Shown here: positions 1 through 9,007 of the stretch, piece after piece
Layout: each line of letters starts with the position of its first letter
How positions within the stretch are numbered: position 1 is the stretch's first letter
From: Reclinomonas americana ATCC 50394
Taxonomy: Eukaryota > Jakobida > Jakobea > Jakobida
Length of the DNA stretch: 25,475 nt
Assembly (NCBI GenBank): GCA_048213135.1
Contig: PS015465.1
Span: forward strand, 1 to 25,475
Direction of reading: 5' to 3'
Notes under the pieces: model-generated
The model's input: only the letters and a program-made list of their open reading frames with translations
The model's database searches: none
What the model was told of the DNA's origin: nothing
Translations under genes and position numbers: made by a program

Positions 1-3000
1 TAGTAGTTAGCAGTGCCAGTGGCCGGTGGCGGCGGCGCGTAGGTGACGGCCGGAGCAGTGTACGGCTGGTTCGGTGGCGGCGCAGTGGTGGCAGCCGGCG
101 GGTTGAACGGTTGGTAAGTGTTGCGGCACGCGTCAGCCAGATCGAAGCACGGCTTCACTTGGTCCACGCACGTCTGGCAGCCATTGGCGTCAAACGGAGA
201 TGCCGGGCACGTCGAAAGGACGCATTGAGCAGCTTGGTGACCGCAGTCAGCGTACTTGTCGAAGCACAGCTTGCACTGTTACATACCATGGTGAGATGCG
301 GTCGGTGACAACAAAGAAAAATCACACTCCACAAGGACCAACCTGGGGGAAGTTGCTGATGTTGCCGACGCAGATGTCGAGCTGCGGTCCACAGCCCACA
401 CACGGCCACTCGCCATTGCAGTTGTCTACCGCGCTGTGTTGGGAACAATGACAAGCGTCTTGTGAGAACTTGATGGCCAACGAATGTAGGGTGCGATTAT
501 TACGAACCACTGGTGAGCGGCGACGGTGCACTGGCGGAGCTGGTCAACGCAGAAATTGCGGTCGCTAGAGAATCCTGCGACAGCCGGCGGCGGCGCAGTG
601 TAGGGCTGGTTCGGCGGCGGTGCGGTGGTGGCAGCAGTCGGTGGGTAGTAGTTGGCAGTGCCAGTGGCCGGTGGCGGTGGCACGTAGGAGCCAGCAGCAG
701 TGCCAGCCGGTGGGTAGTACGCGGCAGTGCCAGTCGGAGGAATGTACGTGGCAGTGTTCGGGTTGCACGGTCCACTGCTGCAGTTGTTGTTGCAAGCACC
801 CGGATCGGCAGCGCCAGTGCAATTCTACACAACAGAATAAGCTCGGATGAGTGGCCGAATGACAAGGGACGTCGGGGAGCAAAACTACAAACCTGGCGGC
901 AGAAATCGCAAGGAGATGCCACAGCAGTCGACGGTGGGTAATAGTTAGCAGTACCAGTGTACGGCTGGTTCGGCGGCGGCGCAGTGCCAGTAGCCGGAGG
1001 ATAGTACGGCTGGTTCGGCGGCGGCGCAGTGCCAGTAGCCGGAGGATAGTACGGCTGGTTCGGCGGCGGCGCAGTGCCAGCAGTCGGAGGGTAGTACGGC
1101 TGGTTCGGCGGCGGCGCAGTGTACGGCTGGTTCGGCTGGTTGGCTTGGGTGCAAGCGTCGGCCTGGGCGAAGCACGGGCTCAACTGATCCTTGCACTGCT
1201 GGCACACGTCGGCCTCAGACAGCGACAACGGGCACACAGCAAGAACGCAGTCGACAGCCTGGTGGCCGCAACCGGCGTACTGGTTGAAGCACGGGCCCTG
1301 GCACTGCACAAACGCACGTCGTCAGAATCGAGAGACCAAAGGACAATTTAAATTTTCACACTGTGTTGGTTTGCTTGTGAACAAACCTGAGGGAACGAGC
1401 TGATGTTGTTGATGCAGGCATCAATCTGAGGGGTGCACACGGCGCACGGCCACTGACCGTTGCAGTTCTGGATCGAGCTGCAATACCAAGCACAAGTCAG
1501 TCAACGAAGCAACAAAAGAACCAAGTGACTACGACGACAGTCCACGCACCAGTCGCGACCCATGTTGCCGCACTGGTGAAGTTGCTCCATGCAGAAGTCG
1601 CGGTTGTTGTTGTTGTTGTTGTACGGCTGGTTCGGCGGTGGTGCAGTGCCAGTAGCCGGTGGGTAGTACGGCTGGTTCGGCGGCGGCGCAGTGCCAGTAG
1701 CCGGAGGGTAGTACGGCTGGTTCGGCGGCGGCGCAGTGCCAGTAGCCGGAGGATAGTACGGCTGATTCGGCGGCGGCGCAGTGCCAGTAGCCGGAGGATA
1801 GTACGGCTGGTTCGGCGGCGGCGCAGTGCCAGCAGTCGGAGGGTAGTACGGCTGGTTCGGCGGCGGCGCAGTGCCAGCAGTCGGAGGGTAGTACGGCTGG
1901 TTCGGCGGCGGCGCAGTGTACGGCTGGTTCGGCTGGTTGGCTTGGGTGCAAGCGTCGGCCTGGGCGAAGCACGGGCTCAACTGATCCTTGCACTGCTGGC
2001 ACACGTCGGCCTCAGACAGCGACAACGGGCACACAGCAAGAACGCAGCCGACAGCCTGGTGGCCGCAACCGGCATACTGGTTGAAGCACGGGCCCTGGCA
2101 CTGCACAAGCATATGTCGTGAGAATCGAGACACAAACCCCTTGCGTGTGCTTCCGTGCAAACCTGAGGGAACGAGCCAATGTTGTTGATGCAGGCATCAA
2201 TCTGAGGGGTGCACACGGCGCACGGCCACTGACCGTTGCAGTTCTGGATCGAGCTGCAATACCAAGCAAAAACAAGTCAGTCAACGAAGCAAAAAAAAAA
2301 AGAACCAAGTGACTACGACGACAGTCAACGCACCAGTCGCGACCCAAGTTACCGCACTGGTGGAGTTGCTCCATGCAGAAGTCGCCGTTGTTGTTGTTGT
2401 ACGGCTGGTTCGGCGGCGGCGCAGTGCCAGTAGCCGGTGGGTAGTACGGCTGGTTCGGCGGCGGCGCAGTGCCAGTAGCCGGTGGGTAGTACGGCTGGTT
2501 CGGCGGCGGCGCAGTGCCAGTAGCCGGAGGATAGTACGGCTGGTTCGGCGGCGGCGCAGTGCCAGCAGTCGGAGGGTAGTACGGCTGGTTCGGCGGCGGC
2601 GCAGTGTACGGCTGGTTCGGCTGGTTGGCTTGGGTGCAAGCGTCGGCCTGGGCGAAGCACGGGCTCAACTGATCCTTGCACTGCTGGCACACATCGGCCT
2701 CAAACAGCGACGACGGGCACACAGCAAGAACGCAGTCAACAGCCTGGTGGCCGCAACCGGCGTACTGGTTGAAGCACGGGCCCTGGCACTGCACGAGCGT
2801 ATGTCGTGAGAATAGAGACACAAACCCCTTGCGTGTGCTTCCGTGCAAACCTGAGGGAACGAGCCAATGTTGTTGATGCAGGCATCAATCTGCGGGGTGC
2901 ACACAGCGCACGGCCACTGGCCGTTGCATTGCTGGATCGAGCTGCAATGAAGGGCAAGAAATTAGTCAGTTGATAAAAAATGGAAGACCACGACAATCCA

Positions 3001-4641
3001 CGCACCAGTTGCGGGCCATGATGCCGCACTGGTGGAGCTGCTCCATGCAGAAGTCACGGTTGTTGTTGCCACCGCTGGTGTTCGGCGGCTGAGCGTTTCC
3101 GTTCCAGCACGGGCCACCCGTCGCCTGGCATGCGGCGTTGCATGAAGCCGGGTTCGTGCTCTGGTTGCAGTTCTGTGAAGCACACACGACAGTCAGAGCC
3201 TGTAAAAGCATTCACACCAACGGCTGCATGACGCACAATGTGGCACGCATCGCAAGGGTTCTGCGGCTGCGGCTGCGGCTGTTGGTAAGTGGTGTTCCAG
3301 CAAGGGCCACCGGCGGCCTGGCAGGCGTTGTGGCACTCTGGCACGTTGGGTGCAAATGCGCACGAGTTGTGGCACGAATCGCAGGGGTTCTGCGACATCG
3401 GCGGCTGAGCAGTTCCGTTCCAGCACGGACCACCCGTCGCCTGGCATGCGGCGTTGCATGAAGCCGGGTTCGTGCTCTGGTTGCAGTTCTGTGAAGCACA
3501 CACGACAGTCAGAGCCTGTAAAAACATTCACACCAACGGCTGCACGACGCACAATGTGGCACGCATCGCAAGGGTTCTGCGGCTGTGGCTGAGGCTGCGG
3601 GTTCGCGCTGTTCCAGCACGGGCCACCGGCAACCTGGCAGGCGTTGTGGCACGCGGAAGTGTTGTTCACGCCAACACACGAGTTGTGGCATGCATCGCAC
3701 GGGTTCTGTGGCGGCGGTGGCTGCTGGTACGTGGTATTCCAGCACGGGCCACCAGTGGCCTGGCAGGCGTCGTGGCATGCGGTCGGGCTCGGGCTCTGGT
3801 TGCAGTTCTGCAACAAGCACACACACCGCGGTCAGAATGTGCAAACCAACACCTCACACTAACTGGCGGGCAACATGACGCACCATGTGGCAGGCATCGC
3901 ATGGGTTCTGCGGCTGGGGCTGCGTCTGCACGGTCGAGCAGCCACTGTGGATGCAAGAAAAAAGGTTAGCACACAAAAGAGGACAAATGCTGCTGTAGAG
4001 ACACACTNNNNNNNNNNNNNNNNNNNNGTTGCGGCAGGCGCAGTTGCTGGCGATGCATGCGTTGATGCAGATGGCGTCATTCGGCAAGCAAGCAGACGAG
4101 CAAGTGCCGAACATGGAGCCACACTGCGGGTCGCAGGTGCCACATGACGACGGCACAGCGGGGAAGGCAGGCGGAGGCGGTGCTGTTGTGTGACAATGTT
4201 GAGAACACAGAAACAGAACACACAAACAAACCAGGCACGCGCGAGAGTGAGAAGAAAAAAAAGAGCGCGCGCGCGCGAAAAAAGAAAAAGCAAGATGACA
4301 TGCCGCCATGTCGGTCCTCCGCCCTCTCCTCCTTCTGCAGCCCACCCCCCAACACCACGCAACACATACCAGTGGAGCAGTCTGTTGAGGCGCCGCACGA
4401 ACAGAAAGACGCAAGAAACACGCACGGAGGAGTGGTGAGAAAAAAGTGATTTCGCGCGCAAAAAATCTCGGAAATAGCAGATCAGCCACGCACCGCCCGT
4501 CACGCACAGACCATCGAGGGCAAAGATGATGCTGTCGACGGCTGCATCCTGGTTGCCACGCAGGGAGGCCGAGGTGGCAAACGCAGCGGCCACCAGGGTG
4601 AGCAGCAGCGAGATCAGAAGCACGCTCTTGACGCGGCTCAT
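1..4641 (-). CDS. Secreted modular Cys/Pro-rich repeat protein (3'-partial)
   Basis: I do not recognise a named family. The ATG at 4641 opens a signal peptide (MSRVKSVLLISLLLTLVAAA). Exons read on the minus strand: 4641-4494, possible 12-nt exon 4381-4370, 4182-4028 (into a gap), 3944-3884, 3807-3553, 3488-3237, 3172-3006, 2941-2851, 2788-2334, 2253-2163, 2100-1550, 1477-1387, 1303-893, 824-508, 433-343, and 275 to the left edge. All junctions keep frame; about 1,140 residues are visible. The N-terminal half repeats modules such as ACHNACQAAGGPCWN and NPCDACH. The C-terminal half alternates a 91-nt exon (NCNGQWPCAVCTPQIDAC) with long exons that start CQGPCFNQYAGC, carry NQPYYPPATGTAPPP repeats and end DFCMEQLHQCG. 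Paired cysteines, the signal peptide and Pro/Tyr/Asn-rich linkers suggest an extracellular, disulfide-bonded coat, wall or adhesive protein; that is inference. The stop codon lies outside the window. Confidence 0.85.
960..1138 (-). repeat. 45-bp coding tandem repeat, array 1 (3 full units)
   Basis: Three full 45-bp units plus a partial one, starting at 960, 1005, 1050 and 1095. On the minus strand each encodes the 15-residue unit NQPYYPPATGTAPPP, or its TAG variant in the upstream-most copy. The array lies inside exon 893-1303 of the Cys/Pro-rich gene and follows the Cys-rich block. The period is a multiple of three, so copy-number change keeps the frame. Confidence 0.95.
1622..1935 (-). repeat. 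45-bp coding tandem repeat, array 2 (6 full units)
   Basis: Six full 45-bp units begin at 1622 and every 45 bases to 1847, followed by a partial unit at 1892. The two units nearest the Cys-rich block encode the PPTAGTAPPP variant and the other four the PPATGTAPPP variant. The array ends in a run of Asn codons at about 1603-1621. It is the longest of the three arrays in the gene. Confidence 0.95.
2400..2623 (-). repeat. 45-bp coding tandem repeat, array 3 (4 full units)
   Basis: Four full 45-bp units start at 2400, 2445, 2490 and 2535, with a partial unit from 2580. The encoded unit is the same Pro/Tyr/Asn-rich 15-mer as in the other two arrays. It ends in a short poly-Asn stretch (about 2387-2399). 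Flanking sequence is nearly the same as at array 2, as expected for a duplicated exon. Confidence 0.95.
3173..3552 (-). repeat. Duplicated exon plus near-identical 64-nt introns
   Basis: Two introns, 3489-3552 and 3173-3236, are both 64 nt long and differ at only two positions that I can see. Both start GTGCGT and end TTCACAG. The exon between them (3237-3488) and the next exon (3006-3172) start with the same NCNQSTNPASCNAACQATGG-coding sequence. This is a recent in-gene tandem duplication or gene conversion. Confidence 0.9.
4008..4027. other. Assembly gap (20 N) inside the Cys/Pro-rich gene
   Basis: Twenty Ns, probably a fixed-size placeholder. On the minus strand the exon that starts at 4182 runs into the gap just after a CACRN-coding stretch. 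The next exon (3944-3884) starts with one base of a split codon, so the true donor lies in or just beyond the gap. Confidence 0.95.
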
Positions 4642-5083
4642 GAGGCGGGAAATAATCACGGAGATGTTACACGGAGAAAAGGAAGAAAGGTATCGCCTTC
4701 TTGCAGCTGCACACACATGGGGGGGGGAGGAGGAGAGTGCAGTGAGCCACACAGACGCACGACGAGGGAGAGTGAAAATGACGAGTTGTCTTTGCTCACC
4801 ACGCTAGAAGAAAAACGATGAGGTCGAATATGCAGTCGCGGAAATGAAGTTTTCGCGCGCAAACAAAACAATTGAAGTCCCGCGCATCTAATCGCAACGG
4901 CTCTTGCCCCAGTCATGTACCGCGCTTGCTGGTCGTGGGCGCAGTTTCATCGGAAGACTGCGACGCTACGCACATGCACACGGCACGCGCAGCGCTTGCA
5001 GCGACGGTGCTTGCATGTTTGAATGACTGGCAAGACCCACGCTNNNNNNNNNNNNNNNNNNNNTAAAGTACAGCAGCGTTTAC
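4642..5083. other. Stretch with no resolved gene
   Basis: This lies between the start codon of the large Cys/Pro-rich gene and the donor of the orphan signal-peptide exon. It contains a gap at 5044-5063. It should hold the 5' leader and promoter of the gene starting at 4641, and possibly the lost downstream exon(s) of the exon at 5084-5189. I could not identify a convincing exon, promoter motif or RNA here. Confidence 0.6.
5044..5063. other. Assembly gap (20 N)
   Basis: Twenty Ns just downstream, on the minus strand, of the donor that closes the 5084-5189 signal-peptide exon. The gap therefore falls in an intron or in the missing remainder of that gene. Confidence 0.95.
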
Positions 5084-5189
5084 CTTGATCGACAGCGCGC
5101 GAGGCCATCACTGCGGGCGCGGTCAACGCCACCAACAACGACAGCAGCAGCAGTTCGAGCGATAGTGATATAAAGCCACGATGCCTCAT
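5084..5189 (-). CDS. Orphan first exon encoding a signal peptide (partial gene)
   Basis: The ATG at 5189 opens a 35-codon exon reading MRHRGFISLSLELLLLSLLV, then a hydrophobic stretch ending near PAVMASRAVDQ. This is a textbook signal peptide with an Ala-x-Ser-type cleavage region. The exon ends in phase 1 at a good donor (G|GTAAAC), and the intron enters the gap at 5044-5063. The first exon of the large Cys/Pro-rich gene (4494-4641) also ends in phase 1, so this may be the start of a neighbouring paralogue or an alternative first exon. No downstream exon could be joined, so the mature protein is unknown. Confidence 0.55.
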
Positions 5190-5604
5190 GTTATATCGAT
5201 GGAGGAGAAGAGGGAGGAGGAGGAGAGGGGAACGTCTGCAGAGGAGATCGGTGGGAGAGCGGGGGGCGCGCGCGAGAGGCGATCGATCGATTGAGGAAAC
5301 GACTTCAACAGGACATCGACGTTCGTTGTGTTTGTCGCAAAAAGAAAACGCCCATGAAGCTGCCGATCGGTGCAGGCACGTGCGTACGTTTCCCACTGTT
5401 CGCCACCGCGTTGCATGAACACCAACATGTCAAGATTGCAGGACGGACGACGTCGTTGCGTTTCGTATGTCGGCATTTGAGACAAGCGCGTGGTCGCTCA
5501 TCTTCTGTGCGTGCGTCCTTTTTGTCACAAAGTAAGTGTTGCTCTCGTACCCACGGTCTCCTCTGATCGCCAGCGTTTCTCGAGTGCTCCGACTTTGTCG
5601 CACA
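5190..5604. other. Intergenic region between divergent genes
   Basis: About 415 bases between the minus-strand signal-peptide exon and the first plausible start codon of the LRR gene. It should carry both promoters. I see purine-rich GGAGGA runs near 5200-5240 but no TATA-like element that I would defend. A short reading frame at 5467-5531 (MSAFETSAWSLIFC...) ends at a good GTAAGT donor, but its phase does not join the LRR exon. Confidence 0.5.
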
Positions 5605-7249
5605 ATGGCGAGTCAGTCGCGAGTGGTGCTCGGCCTTTGGTGCGCCCTCCCTCCCTCCCTCCCTCCTTCTCTCTCACCACACAGCTGACTGGCACTTTCA
5701 CGCAGAGGCGGCACTGAGCAATGTACAGGTGAGCACAGCGCGACATCGTGGCGAGTTGGGCCGTCTGTGTCAGCTCTTTCCGGGAGTGCGACTTGTCGAC
5801 GCGCACTCGTCGCGGCTCTGTGATGCCGAGCTGGCGACACTGATGCAGACGCCGTGCGCTCTGTGTACACTGAATCTCGCCGACAATGCACTCACTGCCA
5901 CTGGCGTGCACCGGCTGGCCACGGCGTTGAAGGCGGAGCTGTCGGAGGTGACCAGTGTCGACGTGTCGCGCAATGCCATGGGTGCGGATGGACTGCGTTT
6001 CTTGGCGGCAGCGGTGCGGTCGGGCAAGAGTGCAGTGCGCGGGCTGAGTATGGCGGGTGCGGGGGTGCCACCGCGCGACACGTCGCGATTGTTGGGGGAT
6101 GCGCTGCGCGATGGGAACTGTCGACTGCGCTCGTTGGACATTGGCAAGAGTGCGCTGATGCAGCAGAATGGAGAGCACTTGAACACGTTGCTGCTGGAGG
6201 GAGTGCGGGCCAGTCGCTCGCTCGAGTCCCTCAATCTCAGTCAGAATGGACTGGGAGACGGTGGCTCGGCGATCGTGGCGCTGTGGTTGGTGCGTGAACA
6301 GGAGGATGTGGAGATGGTGAGTGACGATGTTGTTGGGGGTGACGGTGGCGGTGGCATTCGCATGCTGAGTTTGGCCGGCAACGAGATCGCCGACGCGGGC
6401 ATGGAGGTGTTGGGCGCGGCGCTGTCGGTGAACAGCACGCTCACGTCGCTCAGCCTCAATTGTTTCGTGTGTGTGGCTGTGCCCTCTGCCGCGTCTCTCT
6501 GATCATGATCGCTCACTCCTCTGCCGCCCCCCCGCCAGTCAACGCCATTACCAGCACGGGTGCACGGGCGCTGTCCACCGTGCTTCTCGCGTCGACACCG
6601 CTGCGCTACCTCGACTGCGGTCGAAATCCGCTCGCCGACGACGGCGTCACGCTGCTGGCGGAAGCGCTGCGCCACAACCGCACGCTCGAGACGCTCGACT
6701 TGACATGTACTTTTGTCTGCCTCGTGCTGTTCCTCGCCGACTCCGTTCCCTCACTCCCCTGTTATATATCCACAGTAACTCGCATGTCCACCAGATCGGC
6801 CGTCACGCTCTCCCACGCACTGGCCCACAACTCCACTCTCCACCGACTCAATCTCAGTCACAACGCCATTGGCGACGATGGTGTGCAGTCGATGGTCGAG
6901 GTGGCCGCATCGCCAGCATGCGGCTTGCGCTCTCTCAGTGTCGCAGGTGAGCAGGGCGCGCGTGCGCTCTCGAAGACACTTCGAGAGAGAAAAGCTCACC
7001 CGATCGCCACACAGCCAACGGGATTGGCCGACCCGGCGCCCTCGGCTGCGCCAGCTTCCTCATGCAAGCCACCGATTCACTGCGCCACCTCGACATCAGT
7101 GGTTCGTACACGTAGCACGCAAGCAAGCCATCTCTTCCTTCCACTCACCTTCGCGCGCACTTGCAGGCAACCCCGCGATCGGACCAGCCGCCAAGAAGAT
7201 CTTTAGCGCCGTCCTCTACACCAATCGCACGATTGAGATTGTATTATGA
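5605..7249 (+). CDS. Leucine-rich-repeat protein, ribonuclease-inhibitor type
   Basis: Main exons: about 5729-6461 (5' end unresolved), 6539-6706, 6776-6946, 7015-7101 and 7167-7249, with frame kept at each of these junctions. Repeats follow the RI/NLR pattern LxLxxNxxxxxGxxxLAxAL, for example LSLNFNAITSTGARALSTVL and LNLSHNAIGDDGVQSMV. An LRR is rebuilt across the intron 6707-6775 (LDLT|LTRMSTRSAVTLSHAL), which supports that splice. The protein ends NRTIEIVL and stop. No NACHT, kinase or other domain is visible, so it is probably a cytosolic protein-interaction scaffold. The start is uncertain: the ATG at 5605 in a good context can be joined to 5729 in phase 0 through a GTG|GTGCTC donor, but acceptors at 5684 and 5705 are alternatives. 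CTR9 starts only about 100 bases downstream. Confidence 0.8.
5641..5672 (+). repeat. CCCT microsatellite
   Basis: A pyrimidine tract of repeated CCCT/CCTC units. It probably lies in the first intron of the LRR gene, just before the CACACAG acceptor at 5684. It may serve as a polypyrimidine tract; no other role is evident. Confidence 0.6.
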
Positions 7250-7353
7250 ACGTATGCAGTGCTGCACACAAGCACCGCACAGTGTGAAGTTCCCCAGCGA
7301 CGAGTTGTCTTCCGTCGTTGTCACGTGAAGTCAATCGTATTGAGATTTTCGAG

Positions 7354-7583
7354 ATGGAGGTGGACGCCGACCTCTTCTCCTATGATCGCCTGGGATCGGC
7401 CTCGAGCATGCGGCACTCCTCGGGCTCTCGCATCGGCACCTCCTCCTTGTCTTCCTCTTCCTCCTCCTCCACTGCGGCTGCTGCTGCTGCCTCCTCTTCA
7501 TTAGCCTCCTCGTCAGCGCGCGATGCACGTGCAGTCACCGTGACACTCGACGGTCAAAAGGTGGACATCCACGCTGATGAGCT
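7354..7583 (+). CDS. CTR9: CTR9 (PAF1 complex subunit), N-terminal exon
   Basis: The ATG at 7354 opens MEVDADLFSYDRLGS, then a Ser- and Ala-rich disordered segment, then RAVTVTLDGQKVDIHADEL, where the exon enters a 328-N gap. The last part fits the short beta-like N-terminus of CTR9 (in human and plant CTR9 an IELDFDQLP- or RVALDQLP-like segment comes just before the first TPR). The next coding piece is not found downstream in this orientation. It lies inverted at 7929-9006. The Ser/Ala linker is a lineage-specific feature. On its own this exon would not be diagnostic; the assignment rests on continuity with the rest of the gene. Confidence 0.7.
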
Positions 7584-7911
7584 NNNNNNNNNNNNNNNNN
7601 NNNNNNNNNNNNNNNNNNNNNNNNNNNNNNNNNNNNNNNNNNNNNNNNNNNNNNNNNNNNNNNNNNNNNNNNNNNNNNNNNNNNNNNNNNNNNNNNNNNN
7701 NNNNNNNNNNNNNNNNNNNNNNNNNNNNNNNNNNNNNNNNNNNNNNNNNNNNNNNNNNNNNNNNNNNNNNNNNNNNNNNNNNNNNNNNNNNNNNNNNNNN
7801 NNNNNNNNNNNNNNNNNNNNNNNNNNNNNNNNNNNNNNNNNNNNNNNNNNNNNNNNNNNNNNNNNNNNNNNNNNNNNNNNNNNNNNNNNNNNNNNNNNNN
7901 NNNNNNNNNNN
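7584..7911. other. Assembly gap (328 N) within CTR9
   Basis: An estimated-size gap. Together with the gap at 9008-9442 it isolates the contig 7912-9007, whose coding strand is opposite to both flanks although it encodes the same protein. Confidence 0.95.
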
Positions 7912-7928
7912 GGAAACATCGACAGCAC

Positions 7929-9006
7929 CTGTCCCAAGCGAGCGGGAATGTACAGGTCGTCGCCCTGCTGTGCGCTGAGAAACTGCGACTTGGCACGCTT
8001 GTACTTTTCCTCCAAGTAGTACTCGAGACCTGGTCAGGTGAGGGTCAAAAAAACAAAACGATGATGGTGGTGGTAATGATGGGCGTGGCAACGCACCAAG
8101 ACCGACCCAGTACATGGGCGGCAGCGAGTTCCTCGTCGGCAGCTGATTGTAGCAGTCGCGCGCCTTCTCCAAAAACGCATTGCGTTTCGTGTCGTCGGCT
8201 TCTGCGCCAGCCTGCTCGACGTAGAACGCCGCCAGCGTGTTGACAATGTTGAACTGATCGGCAGGCCGATCGAGATGATCGTCGGTGTTGAAGGTGGTCT
8301 TGCGCGCCGTCTCTAGAATCTCCACAAACTTGCTCGTGTCGCCGAGCGTGTAGTACGCCAGCGCGTAGTTGAGCCAGATGGGCAACGGAGCGAGGTTCTC
8401 CGTCAGCAGCACAGTGACCTCGCGAGCGGTCTCCGGCAGCGACAACTGCAACTCCTGCGCAGCGTCAAACGCCGCTGCAATGATGCGGTTGCAGGCGTCA
8501 TCTCGATTGCTGCGGTACAGCGTGCCCTACACACACACACACACACACACGCGAGACGAGGTGAGCGGGGGCAGAGGCAGAGAGAGGGAAGAGAGACAAC
8601 AACTGAACTGCAAAGCGGATCCAAATGCGCGGTGGCAGCGGGTACCGATGCAACAGGTCGGTGAGCTGATCACACACACGATCGTTGGGGATGTCGCCTG
8701 GTGGTGGCACGCGGTTGAGTCACTCACACACACACACTCTCTCTCACTGAGTCACACGCAACGAGTGCAATACGCGGCCGCCTTCTCAAGAATGATCTGC
8801 ACGTTGCTCAGCGTGCCGTACTTGGGGTTGTTGCCATACATGCACTGCAGAAAGAACAACAACAACAACCACAGGAGAGTGTCACAGAGGTGCAAGTGCA
8901 GCCTCGACATGGCGCGCACACACACACACACCGCCAGTGTGACAAAGGCCTCAAGTGGGCAGGCGTTTGCCGCAAACATATCCACCAGCTCGCCTGCGTC
9001 TTCCAC
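7929..9006 (-). CDS. CTR9: CTR9, N-terminal TPR segment on an inverted contig
   Basis: Minus-strand exons: 9006-8932, 8844-8763, 8697-8609, 8526-8097 and 8029-7929, all in frame. The exon 8526-8097 with 8029-7929 encodes PLPIWLNYALAYYTLGD, FVEILETARK, NIVNTLAAFYVEQAG, YWVGLGLEYYLEEKY and IPARLGQ. These match in order the first TPRs of CTR9. The final donor (CAG|GTGCTG at 7929) is phase 0 and joins the phase-0 acceptor at 9485, giving LGQ|ALVHFTEGEYDKAF, exactly the CTR9 sequence expected (human LGK-ACISF-type). This shows the contig should be flipped. The upstream exons (GELVDMFAANACPLEAFVTLA, YGTLSNVQIILEKAA, DQLTDLLHRYPLPPRIW) look like an extra helical repeat. Confidence 0.85.
8529..8550. 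repeat. AC/TG dinucleotide repeat (intronic)
   Basis: About 11 AC units on the plus strand, read as TG on the coding strand. They lie directly before the TAG acceptor of the CTR9 intron 8527-8608. A shorter similar tract is at 8917-8931. TG-rich introns are a general trait of this window. Confidence 0.9.
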
Positions 9007-9007
9007 C

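Larger units (their letters stand above)
7912..9007. other. Mis-oriented contig between two gaps
   Basis: This 1,096-base contig is bounded by the gaps 7584-7911 and 9008-9442. Its CTR9 exons run on the minus strand, while CTR9 exons on both flanks run on the plus strand. Flipping it puts all CTR9 segments in the family order, with matching intron phase at the 7929/9486 junction. I read it as a scaffolding error, not a biological inversion. Confidence 0.85.

Noticed and set aside
1525-2121. Long plus-strand open frame rich in Val/Arg/Ser repeats
   Set aside because: It is the antisense shadow of the 45-bp coding repeats and the Cys-rich exons. The minus-strand reading has the signal peptide, paired Cys and consistent splice phases.
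960-2623. CRISPR-like array of direct repeats
   Set aside because: The 45-bp units are head-to-tail with no spacers, and they encode an in-frame 15-residue protein repeat in a eukaryotic gene.
3054-3822. Continuous minus-strand frames reading through the Cys-rich exons (for example ...HIVRHAAVGVNAFTGS...)
   Set aside because: The read-through parts start GTGCGT and end CACAG. Splicing them out gives the cleaner NPCDACH|NCNQS modular protein, and the read-through changes frame of the modules.
5467-5531. MSAFETSAWSLIFC... as first exon of the LRR gene
   Set aside because: It ends at a good GTAAGT donor but leaves two bases. The credible acceptors at 5684, 5705 and 5728 need one or zero, so the frame does not join.
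7912-9007. A separate minus-strand TPR gene nested in CTR9
   Set aside because: Its sequence is the part of CTR9 missing from the plus strand, and its last exon joins the plus-strand exon at 9486 in phase. A contig flip explains it more simply.
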